Source of the DNA: JACKJP01 sp050186955
Lineage (GTDB): Bacteria; Pseudomonadota; Alphaproteobacteria; Rhizobiales; Tepidamorphaceae
DNA length: 5,876 bases
Direction of reading: 5' to 3'
Assembly: GCA_050186955.1 (NCBI GenBank)
Contig: JBFWXZ010000195.1
Coordinates: 1 to 5,876 of the forward strand
Part shown: piece by piece, positions 1 through 5,876 of the stretch
How positions within the stretch are numbered: the first letter of the stretch is position 1
Layout of the letters: every line of letters begins with the position of its first letter
Notes under the pieces: model-generated
What the model saw: the letters and a program-made list of their open reading frames with translations, nothing else
The model's database searches: none
What the model was told of the DNA's origin: nothing
Translations under genes and position numbers: made by a program

Positions 1-119
1 CCCAGGACGTACGCGAGGGCCGAAGCCTTCGCTGAACCGGAGACTATCACGTCGACCTGCGCGCCGGCGGTCAGCGCCGGCAGCGTCAAGGTCAGCCGCT
101 GCGTCGGCGGGACCGGTGC
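1..119 (-). pseudogene. Fragment resembling C-terminal part of 6-phosphogluconolactonase, no start, runs off window
   Basis: Reading the minus strand one base out of frame from the nuoG ATG gives an open peptide of 39 codons. It begins APVPPTQRLTLTLPAL and continues through DVIVSGSAKASALAYVL. The pattern of a proline pair, R-(L/V/I)-TLTLPAL, a hydrophobic strand, then SG-x-x-K-x-x-AL is what I recall from the C-terminal region of DevB/Pgl 6-phosphogluconolactonases, which hydrolyse 6-phosphogluconolactone in the cytosolic pentose phosphate and Entner-Doudoroff pathways. About 34 of 39 codons end in G or C, which supports this frame as coding. An in-frame TGA at 138-140 and the lack of a start codon mean the N-terminal part is missing. 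It is out of place inside a nuo operon. The family call is from memory of a short stretch, so another member of the sugar-phosphate isomerase/lactonase superfamily is possible. Confidence 0.5.
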
Positions 120-141
120 CGTCGACGATGATCTTGGTCAT
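1..141 (-). CDS. nuoG: nuoG 5' end (partial); departs from NuoG after about residue 8
   Basis: NuoG is the large peripheral-arm subunit of complex I that carries several iron-sulfur clusters. Here only its beginning is recognisable. A GGAG ribosome binding site lies at 149-152, seven bases before ATG at 139-141, four bases after the nuoF stop. The first residues, MTKIIVDG, are the usual alphaproteobacterial NuoG start. The ATG frame stays open to the window edge (47 codons), but residues after about 8 (TGPADAAADLDAAG...) do not resemble NuoG. The N-terminal [2Fe-2S] cysteines, the first expected near residue 34 and more by about residue 48, are absent in all three frames. Third-position GC in this frame is also low for this genome. 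I read this as a genuine nuoG start joined to foreign sequence near 110-125. Position and start support the gene name; the rest of the reading frame is probably not NuoG. Confidence 0.6.
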   Translation of the reverse strand, partial: MTKIIVDGTGPADAAADLDAAGADRRRAGRRDSLRFSEGFGPRVRPG

Positions 142-145
142 GGCG

Positions 146-1453
<1,308 letters not shown>

Positions 1454-1459
1454 CGTCTA

Positions 1460-2593
1460 TCAGCCCTTCCCGCGCGGTTTCGGCTTCGTCTGCGCCCTGG
1501 TCGCCCCTTTGGCCTGGCGCTTCGAGAACTCGGTCTCACCGCCCTTGGCCAGCGTCTTGGCCTGGGCCACCCAGTTCTCGCGCTCGATCCGGCCCTTGAA
1601 CTTCAGATAGTCGTCGACCCAGTCGCGCTCGGCCTTCTTCCATTCGGCGACCTGCGAGAAATGGAAGATCCCGAGGTCGTTCAGCGTCTTCTCGATCTTC
1701 GGACCGACGCCGGAGATCAGCTTGAGATCGTCGGCCTTGCCGCCCTTCGGCGCCTTCAGGCCTGCCGGCTTCGCCTCGGCCGCCGGGGCCTTCACCGGAC
1801 GCGGCGTGCCGCCCTGGCGGGCGCGCACGGCGGCGGTCGCCGAGCGCGGCTTGGCCTCGCTCTTGGCGCGCACGGCGGCGGGCTTCGCCTTCGACGCCGC
1901 CTTGGCCGCGGCGGGTTTAGCCCCGGCAGGCTTGGTTTCGGCAGGCTTGGTTTCCGCTGCCTTCGCCTTGGCCGGCTTGCTGCGGGTCGCGCGCGGCTTC
2001 TCCAGCAGCGTCGTCGGGCCGCCTGCCGGCGCCGAATACTGCCGGTCGACCTGCGGTCCCGGCGTCACCTTGCGGCCGGCGGCGAGATCGTCGATCAGCT
2101 TTTCGAGGGTTTCCGGCGTCAGATCCTCGTAGGTGTCCTTGAAGACCTGCACCATCGGCGCGTTGACGCAGGCGCCGAGGCACTCGACCTCCTCCCACGA
2201 CAGATTGCCGTCGTCGGAGAGGTGATGCGGGTCGTGATGGATCTTGCGCTGGCAGACCTTCACCAGGTCCTCGGCCCCGCGCAGCATGCAGGGCGTCGTT
2301 CCGCAGACCTGGATATGCGCTTTCTTTCCAACGGGTTGCAGCTGGAACATCGTGTAGAACGTGGCGACTTCCAGCACCCGGATATAGGGCATGCCGAGCA
2401 TGTTGGCGACCGAGCGGATCATCGGCTCGGAAACCCAGCCCTCCTGCTCCTGGCCGCGCCACAGCAGCGGAATGACCGCGCTCGCCTGCCGCCCCTTCGG
2501 GAATTTGGCGATCTGCTTCTTCGCCCACGACTCGTTCGCCCGCGTGAAGGCGAAGCTCTCGGGCTGCTCGTGGTACAGGCGGCGGACAGCCAT
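1460..2593 (-). CDS. nuoE: NADH-quinone oxidoreductase subunit E with long C-terminal extension (24 kDa-type plus HHH-like module)
   Basis: NuoE is the thioredoxin-fold [2Fe-2S] subunit that sits beside NuoF and carries cluster N1a. The 377 residues fall into three parts. Residues 1 to about 175 are the standard NuoE core, with N1a ligands C97 and C102 (CGTTPC) and C138 and C142 (CLGAC). Residues about 190-286 are a low-complexity linker rich in Ala, Lys and Pro, including a doubled ETKPA unit. Residues about 288-352 form a compact module starting DDLKLISGVGPKIEKTLNDL and containing several Trp residues, like a helix-hairpin-helix (HHH_5/DUF4332-type) domain; the tail is basic. The core alone matches the usual length of about 165 residues, so the protein is more than double that of E. 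coli. The start is ATG at 2591-2593, overlapping the nuoD stop as TAATG, with GGAGAGG at 2604-2610. The frame stays open far upstream over nuoD, but the conserved N-terminus and ribosome binding site fix this start. The role of the extension is unknown to me. Confidence 0.96.
   Translation of the reverse strand: MAVRRLYHEQPESFAFTRANESWAKKQIAKFPKGRQASAVIPLLWRGQEQEGWVSEPMIRSVANMLGMPYIRVLEVATFYTMFQLQPVGKKAHIQVCGTTPCMLRGAEDLVKVCQRKIHHDPHHLSDDGNLSWEEVECLGACVNAPMVQVFKDTYEDLTPETLEKLIDDLAAGRKVTPGPQVDRQYSAPAGGPTTLLEKPRATRSKPAKAKAAETKPAETKPAGAKPAAAKAASKAKPAAVRAKSEAKPRSATAAVRARQGGTPRPVKAPAAEAKPAGLKAPKGGKADDLKLISGVGPKIEKTLNDLGIFHFSQVAEWKKAERDWVDDYLKFKGRIERENWVAQAKTLAKGGETEFSKRQAKGATRAQTKPKPRGKG
1924..1953. 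repeat. 15-bp perfect tandem repeat (two copies) in the nuoE linker
   Basis: CGGCAGGCTTGGTTT on the plus strand occurs twice in direct succession. On the coding strand it specifies two ETKPA units, and degenerate A/K/P-rich units continue on both sides. Being a multiple of three it keeps frame, so copy number could change the linker length without breaking the gene. Confidence 0.9.
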
Positions 2594-3783
2594 TAGCGGT
2601 CGACCTCTCCGAAAACGATATCCAGCGAGCCGAGCACCGCCGACACGTCGGCGAGCATGTGGCCGCGGCACATGAAATCCATGGCCTGCAGATGCGCGAA
2701 TCCGGGCGCGCGGATCTTGCAGCGATAGGGCTTGTTGGTGCCGTCGGAGACGAGATAGACGCCGAACTCGCCCTTCGGCGCCTCGACGGCGGCGTAAACC
2801 TCGCCCTCGGGCACGTGATAGCCCTCGGTGTAGAGCTTGAAATGGTGGATGAGCGCTTCCATCGAGCGCTTCATCTCGCCGCGCTTGGGCGGCACCATCT
2901 TGTTGTCGGCGTAGGAGACAGGCCCGGCGCCCTTCTCCGAGCGCAACTCCTCGAGGCACTGCTTCATGATGCGGATCGACTGGCGCATCTCCTCCATGCG
3001 GATGAGATAGCGGTCGTAGCAGTCGCAGTTCTTGCCGACCGGAATGTCGAAGTCGAGGCCGCGATAGCACTCGTAGGGCTGGCTCTTGCGCAGGTCCCAG
3101 GCCGCGCCCGAGCCGCGCACCATGACGCCGGAGAAGCCCCACGCCCAGGCGTCCTCGAGGCTGACGACGCCGATGTCGACATTGCGCTGCTTGAAGATAC
3201 GGTTATGCGTCAGCAGCCCCTCGATGTCGTCGCAGACCTTCAGGAACGGGTCGCAGAAGTCCCAGATGTCGTCGACGAGCTTGGCCGGCAGGTCCTGGTG
3301 CACGCCGCCGGGGCGCACATAGGCCGCGTGCATGCGGCTGCCCGAGGCGCGCTCGTAGAAGACCATCAGCTTCTCGCGTTCCTCGAAGCCCCACAGCGGC
3401 GGCGTCAGCGCGCCGACGTCCATCGCCTGCGTGGTGACGTTGAGCAGGTGCGACAGCAGCCGCCCGATCTCCGAGTAAAGCACGCGGATGAGCTGGCCGC
3501 GCCGCGGCGGCTCGATGCCGAAGAGCCTCTCCACGGCCAGCGCGAAGGCGTGCTCCTGGTTCATCGGCGCGACGTAGTCGAGCCGGTCGAAGTAAGGGAT
3601 CGCCTGCAGGTAGGTCTTGTGCTCGATCAGCTTCTCGGTGCCGCGATGCAGCAACCCGATATGCGGGTCGACGCGCTCGACAACCTCGCCGTCGAGCTCC
3701 AGCACGAGGCGCAGCACGCCGTGCGCGGCCGGGTGCTGCGGGCCGAAATTGATGTTGAAGTTGCGGATCTCGGTTTCAGCCAT
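2593..3783 (-). CDS. nuoD: NADH-quinone oxidoreductase subunit D (49 kDa-type, quinone site)
   Basis: NuoD is related to the large subunit of [NiFe] hydrogenases and forms most of the quinone headgroup pocket in the connecting arm of complex I, next to cluster N2 in NuoB. The 396-residue protein is complete. GPQHPAAHGVLRL at residues 14-26 supplies the conserved loop, with H21 aligning with the quinone-contacting His (His59 bovine, His38 Thermus). Y70 in FDRLDYVAPMNQEHAF aligns with the quinone-contacting Tyr; the 49-residue spacing from H21 is the same as in those proteins. Other family stretches include RSEKGAGPVSYADNK (281-295) and the C-terminal LGSLDIVFGEVDR. It lacks the nickel-binding cysteine pairs of hydrogenases, as expected. 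The ATG at 3781-3783 follows nuoC by 12 bases; a GAAGGG lies within the end of nuoC but is about 16 bases away, so coupling to nuoC translation is likely. The gene is separate from nuoC, unlike the fused nuoCD of E. coli. Confidence 0.98.
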   Translation of the reverse strand: MAETEIRNFNINFGPQHPAAHGVLRLVLELDGEVVERVDPHIGLLHRGTEKLIEHKTYLQAIPYFDRLDYVAPMNQEHAFALAVERLFGIEPPRRGQLIRVLYSEIGRLLSHLLNVTTQAMDVGALTPPLWGFEEREKLMVFYERASGSRMHAAYVRPGGVHQDLPAKLVDDIWDFCDPFLKVCDDIEGLLTHNRIFKQRNVDIGVVSLEDAWAWGFSGVMVRGSGAAWDLRKSQPYECYRGLDFDIPVGKNCDCYDRYLIRMEEMRQSIRIMKQCLEELRSEKGAGPVSYADNKMVPPKRGEMKRSMEALIHHFKLYTEGYHVPEGEVYAAVEAPKGEFGVYLVSDGTNKPYRCKIRAPGFAHLQAMDFMCRGHMLADVSAVLGSLDIVFGEVDR

Positions 3784-3795
3784 CGCGCGCCGCCG

Positions 3796-4395
3796 TCAGC
3801 CCTTCGCCTTCTCGTCGCCGGGGAGCACGTATTCGGTGCCCTCCCACGGGCTCAGGAAGTCGAAATTGCGGAATTCCTGGGCCAGCCGCACCGGCTCGTA
3901 GACCACGCGCCGCGCCTCGTCGTCGTAGCGAACCTCGACGAAGCCGGTCAGCGGGAAGTCCTTCCTCAGCGGGTGGCCGTCGAAGCCGTAGTCGGTCAGC
4001 AGGCGGCGCAGCTCGGGGTGGCCGGTGAACAGGATGCCGTAGAGGTCGTAGGCCTCGCGCTCGAACCAGTCGGCGCCCGGCCAGATCTCGGTGACGCTCG
4101 GCACCGGCGTCTCCTCGTCGGTCATCGTCTTGACCCGCACGCGCATGTTCTGGCGCGGCGACAGCAGGTGATAGACGACGTCGAAGCGCTTCTCGCGCGC
4201 CGGCCAGTCGACGCCGCAGACGTCGATGAAGCAGTCGAACAGGCACGCCGAATCGTCGCGCAGATGGCGCATCAGGCGGATCAGCGAGGTCGCCTCGACA
4301 TTCACCGTCAGCTCACCATGGGCGATCCCGCAGGAGACCGCGCCGCCGAAGTGCTCGGCCAGCCCGTCAGCAAGTTCCCTAAGGCTCTCGTCCAT
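3796..4395 (-). CDS. nuoC: NADH-quinone oxidoreductase subunit C (30 kDa-type)
   Basis: NuoC is a peripheral-arm structural subunit of complex I without a cofactor; it packs against NuoD and NuoB. The 199-residue protein begins MDESLRELADGLAEHFGG. It carries the 30-kDa signature at about residues 105-150: WPGADWFEREAYDLYGILF, then GHPELRRLLTDYGFDGHPLR and KDFPLTG. The last third has the usual EPVRLAQEFRNFDFLSPWEG segment. Open frame continues upstream over nuoB, but ATG at 4393-4395 gives the expected length; it has GGGG six bases upstream and lies 20 bases after the nuoB stop. The C-terminus ends in a short charged tail (GDEKAKG). It is not fused to NuoD, which fits alphaproteobacterial operons. 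Confidence 0.96.
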   Translation of the reverse strand: MDESLRELADGLAEHFGGAVSCGIAHGELTVNVEATSLIRLMRHLRDDSACLFDCFIDVCGVDWPAREKRFDVVYHLLSPRQNMRVRVKTMTDEETPVPSVTEIWPGADWFEREAYDLYGILFTGHPELRRLLTDYGFDGHPLRKDFPLTGFVEVRYDDEARRVVYEPVRLAQEFRNFDFLSPWEGTEYVLPGDEKAKG

Positions 4396-4415
4396 CTGTC
4401 GCCCCGTATCCCGCC

Positions 4416-5009
4416 CTAGCGCTCGATGGTGCCGGTACGGCGGATCTTCTTCTGGAGCAGCAGCACGCCGTAGAGCAGCGCCTCGGCCGTCGGCGGACAG
4501 CCCGGCACGTAGATGTCGACCGGCACCACGCGGTCGCAGCCCCGGACCACCGCGTAGGAGTAGTGATAGTAGCCGCCGCCATTGGCGCAGCTTCCCATGG
4601 AGATCACGTAGCGCGGCTCCGGCATCTGGTCGTAGACCTTGCGCAGCGCCGGCGCCATCTTGTTGGTCAGCGTGCCGGCGACGATCATCACGTCGGACTG
4701 GCGCGGGCTGGCGCGCGGCGCGAAGCCGAAGCGCTCGACGTCGTAGCGCGGCATCGAGAGCTGCATCATCTCGACCGCGCAGCAGGCGAGCCCGAAGGTC
4801 ATCCACATCAGCGAGCCGGTGCGCGCCCAGTTGATCAGGTCGTCGGTCGCGGTGACGAGGAAGCCCTTGTCGGCGAGCTCGGCATTGACCTCGCCGAAGA
4901 ACGGGTCATTGGCGCCGATCGGCCTGCCGGCCGCGTCGACCAGGCCGCGCGGTTTCGGAGCGACCAGCGTGCCGCTGGCGTTCTGCTCGGCGGACTTGCT
5001 CAATCCCAT
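4416..5009 (-). CDS. nuoB: NADH-quinone oxidoreductase subunit B (PSST-type, cluster N2)
   Basis: NuoB holds the terminal [4Fe-4S] cluster N2, which passes electrons to quinone in the cavity shared with NuoD. The N2 ligands are present: adjacent C76 and C77 (GLACCAVEMM), C141 (MGSCANGGGYYHYSY) and C171 (VPGCPPTAEALLYG). I chose ATG at 5007-5009 (MGLSKSAEQNASG, 197 residues). It has AGAAGGG nine bases upstream and removes an unlikely seven-residue leader (MEEGCAG) that an ATG at 5028-5030 would add. The chosen start overlaps the nuoA stop by 10 bases (ATGGGATTGA), so translation is probably coupled. The first 35 residues or so are variable, as usual for this family. It is related to the small subunit of [NiFe] hydrogenases, but the context leaves no doubt. 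The stop is TAG at 4416-4418. Confidence 0.97.
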   Translation of the reverse strand: MGLSKSAEQNASGTLVAPKPRGLVDAAGRPIGANDPFFGEVNAELADKGFLVTATDDLINWARTGSLMWMTFGLACCAVEMMQLSMPRYDVERFGFAPRASPRQSDVMIVAGTLTNKMAPALRKVYDQMPEPRYVISMGSCANGGGYYHYSYAVVRGCDRVVPVDIYVPGCPPTAEALLYGVLLLQKKIRRTGTIER

Positions 5010-5365
5010 TCCAGCGCACCCTTCTTCCACTCATAGGCGAAGCCCACGGTGAGCACGGCGAGGAACACCATCATCGACCAGAAGCCGAACCAGCCAAGAT
5101 CGCCGAAGGCGACCGACCAGGGGAACAGGAACGCGACCTCGAGATCGAAGATGATGAACAGGATGGCGACGAGGTAGAAGCGCACGTCGAACTTCATGCG
5201 GGCGTCGTCGAAGGCGTCGAAGCCGCATTCGTAGGCGGACAGCTTCTCGGTGTCGGGACGGCTTACCGCGATGACGAACGGAGCGACCATCAGCGCCAGA
5301 CCTATCGCCGCCGAGACGGCGATGAAAATGGCGATCGGCAGATAGTCGCTCAGCAGTTCGGGCAT
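5000..5365 (-). CDS. nuoA: NADH-quinone oxidoreductase subunit A (membrane subunit)
   Basis: NuoA is a small membrane subunit of complex I (ND3 homologue) at the junction of the peripheral and membrane arms near the quinone channel. The 121-residue protein shows three hydrophobic segments, at about residues 8-34, 61-82 and 90-112. The long loop between the first two carries the conserved Y-E-C-G-F-D stretch (C47) followed by RMKFDVRFYLVAILFIIFD. The acidic pair D74/E76 in the second helix matches the conserved DxE of E. coli NuoA (D79/E81). The start is ATG at 5363-5365 with AGGAAGGA at 5377-5384, 11 bases upstream. It is the first gene of the operon, and its stop lies inside the start of nuoB. 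Confidence 0.97.
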   Translation of the reverse strand: MPELLSDYLPIAIFIAVSAAIGLALMVAPFVIAVSRPDTEKLSAYECGFDAFDDARMKFDVRFYLVAILFIIFDLEVAFLFPWSVAFGDLGWFGFWSMMVFLAVLTVGFAYEWKKGALEWD

Positions 5366-5376
5366 ACGAAGAATCG

Positions 5377-5384
5377 TCCTTCCT
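5377..5384 (-). promoter_or_regulatory. nuoA ribosome binding site
   Basis: AGGAAGGA on the minus strand is a strong Shine-Dalgarno match 11 bases before the nuoA ATG. It supports that start for the first gene of the operon. Confidence 0.75.
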
Positions 5385-5430
5385 GCAACCGTCCCGCACC
5401 GCGCTACGCGCGTTCAGGGTTCGGGCCTTG

Positions 5431-5458
5431 GCTTAGCCCACGCGCCGGGCGAGCACAA
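5431..5458 (-). promoter_or_regulatory. Candidate sigma70-type promoter for the nuo operon
   Basis: On the minus strand TTGTGC (5453-5458), a 16-base spacer and CTAAGC (5431-5436) give a weak -35/-10 pair. This would place transcription start near 5424, about 60 bases before nuoA. The match is only partial, and a poorer alternative exists just upstream (TTGTCC followed by TACCCT). Position is the main argument. Confidence 0.3.
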
Positions 5459-5516
5459 GGGTATCCGCTCTCCGGCCCGGGACAATTTTCCGCATCGCAC
5501 ACAGGCTGCGGCGAAG

Positions 5517-5526
5517 TGTCCGGACA
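5517..5526. promoter_or_regulatory. 10-bp perfect palindrome TGTCCGGACA, possible operator
   Basis: The sequence is its own reverse complement and lies about 150 bases upstream of nuoA, some 60 bases upstream of the candidate -35. It could be a binding site for a dimeric regulator, but CG-rich palindromes arise easily by chance at this GC content and I cannot name a regulator. Confidence 0.2.
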
Positions 5527-5641
5527 TTGCTGCCCGGGGGCGAAAAGAGCTGTCCCGAAAAGGAAAGAACGTGGCCTGCGCGGCGCCCGCCGTCAGGGCC
5601 GTCATCGGCTTCGAAATGAGAGCGGATAGCGCCCGAAAGTT

Positions 5642-5662
5642 GGAACACCGAGGCGTTGTTCC
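5642..5662 (-). terminator. Hairpin downstream of tRNA-Asp, possible terminator or processing structure
   Basis: On the minus strand GGAACA pairs with TGTTCC, and an inner CG/CG pair extends the stem across one A-G mismatch to a three-base loop. It begins 42 bases after the tRNA CCA. No T-run follows, so it is not a classic intrinsic terminator. Its 5' arm GGAAC (5658-5662) can pair instead with GTTCC (5672-5676), so the two hairpins exclude each other. Confidence 0.3.
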
Positions 5663-5703
5663 GACGTTTCGGGAACGGGAGGGAAAGGAAGCAATTGAAA
5701 TCG

Positions 5704-5780
<77 letters not shown>

Positions 5781-5819
5781 TCGCCGATCGCGTCGGCCGG
5801 CGAGGCCGAGGTGGCGTGA

Positions 5820-5847
5820 CTTATGGCAGGATTGGCTGCCAAGTCAA
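5820..5847 (-). promoter_or_regulatory. Sigma70-type promoter for tRNA-Asp
   Basis: TTGACT (5842-5847, five of six consensus -35 positions), a 16-base spacer and CATAAG (5820-5825, four of six -10 positions) form a good promoter on the minus strand. The predicted start near 5813 leaves a leader of about 33 bases before the tRNA. The C preceding TTGAC is typical of alphaproteobacterial promoters. Confidence 0.65.
5824..5841. repeat. Inverted repeat inside the tRNA-Asp promoter spacer
   Basis: TGGCAG (5824-5829) and CTGCCA (5836-5841) are perfect 6-base arms separated by GATTGG. Together they fill the spacer between the -35 and -10 elements and touch the -10. This could be an operator or chance. 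Confidence 0.4.
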
Positions 5848-5852
5848 GCCGA

Positions 5853-5871
5853 GCGGAAGGCTCCTTTCCGC
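5853..5871. repeat. Small inverted repeat at right edge
   Basis: GCGGAA (5853-5858) and TTCCGC (5866-5871) form a 6-bp stem with a 7-base loop upstream of the tRNA promoter. It could end transcription of a gene beyond the window, but there is no T-run on either strand. Confidence 0.3.
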
Positions 5872-5876
5872 GAAGA

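Larger units (their letters stand above)
5366..5703. other. Intergenic leader between tRNA-Asp and nuoA, no protein gene
   Basis: This stretch of about 340 bases lies between two minus-strand genes. Short open frames cross it on both strands, but none has a convincing start, ribosome binding site or recognisable protein. It is less GC-rich than the genes, especially near 5530-5570 and 5630-5703. It holds the nuoA ribosome binding site, a weak promoter candidate (5431-5458), a 10-bp palindrome (5517-5526), a direct repeat of CGAAAAG (5541-5547 and 5556-5562) and overlapping inverted repeats just after the tRNA (5642-5676). The nuo operon promoter is expected here unless nuoA is read through from the tRNA. 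Confidence 0.8.

Noticed and set aside
51..126. Two GTCGAC (SalI) sites at 51-56 and 121-126, the second at the nuoG junction, suggesting a cloning join
   Set aside because: GTCGAC is frequent in GC-rich DNA, and GTC-GAC is the natural Val-Asp codon pair of MTKIIVDG, so it is not evidence by itself.
1460..3142. Longer nuoE frame of 560 codons beginning inside nuoD
   Set aside because: The extra N-terminal part is the shifted translation of nuoD. The TAATG junction with GGAGAGG upstream and the conserved MAVRRLYHEQPESFAF start mark the true beginning at 2593.
4416..5030. nuoB starting at the ATG at 5028-5030
   Set aside because: It would add MEEGCAG inside the nuoA coding end; the ATG at 5007-5009 has a better placed ribosome binding site and gives the usual NuoB N-terminus.
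5366..5703. Possible integrated element at the 3' end of tRNA-Asp
   Set aside because: There is no integrase gene, duplicated tRNA 3' end or compositional island between the tRNA and nuoA.

Overview
The window is high-GC bacterial DNA carrying the promoter-proximal part of a complex I (NADH:quinone oxidoreductase, nuo) operon on the minus strand. In transcription order, from high to low coordinates, it holds a tRNA-Asp(GTC) gene, a leader of about 340 bases, nuoA, nuoB, nuoC, nuoD, nuoE, nuoF and the start of nuoG. Separate nuoC and nuoD genes, the alphaproteobacterial-style NuoA/B/D/F proteins, and a NuoE with a long Ala/Lys/Pro linker and a C-terminal helix-hairpin-helix-like module all suggest an alphaproteobacterium, most likely Hyphomicrobiales (Rhizobiales). 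This placement is inferred from protein character, not from a search.

Layout. Positions 5781-5876 hold a good sigma70-type promoter for the tRNA and an inverted repeat inside its spacer. Positions 5704-5780 are tRNA-Asp with an encoded CCA. Positions 5366-5703 contain no convincing protein gene, but hold hairpins, a 10-bp palindrome, a weak nuoA promoter candidate and the nuoA ribosome binding site. Positions 146-5365 hold six tightly packed nuo genes: nuoA/nuoB overlap by 10 bases, nuoD/nuoE overlap by one base (TAATG), and the other gaps are 6-20 bases, as expected for one polycistronic message. NuoE and NuoF form the NADH-oxidising tip (clusters N1a and N3, FMN). NuoB, C and D form the connecting arm with cluster N2 and the quinone site. 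NuoA is the membrane subunit next to the quinone channel. All cluster ligands and the key quinone-site residues are present in the six complete subunits.

The anomaly is at the left edge. The nuoG ribosome binding site, ATG and first codons (MTKIIVDG) are normal. From about position 120 downward, however, the sequence no longer encodes NuoG: none of the expected N-terminal [2Fe-2S] cysteines appears. Shifting frame instead gives a peptide resembling the C-terminal part of a 6-phosphogluconolactonase (DevB/Pgl type). This is either an assembly or library chimera or a real rearrangement that breaks nuoG. I see no defence system, mobile element, CRISPR array or other new system.
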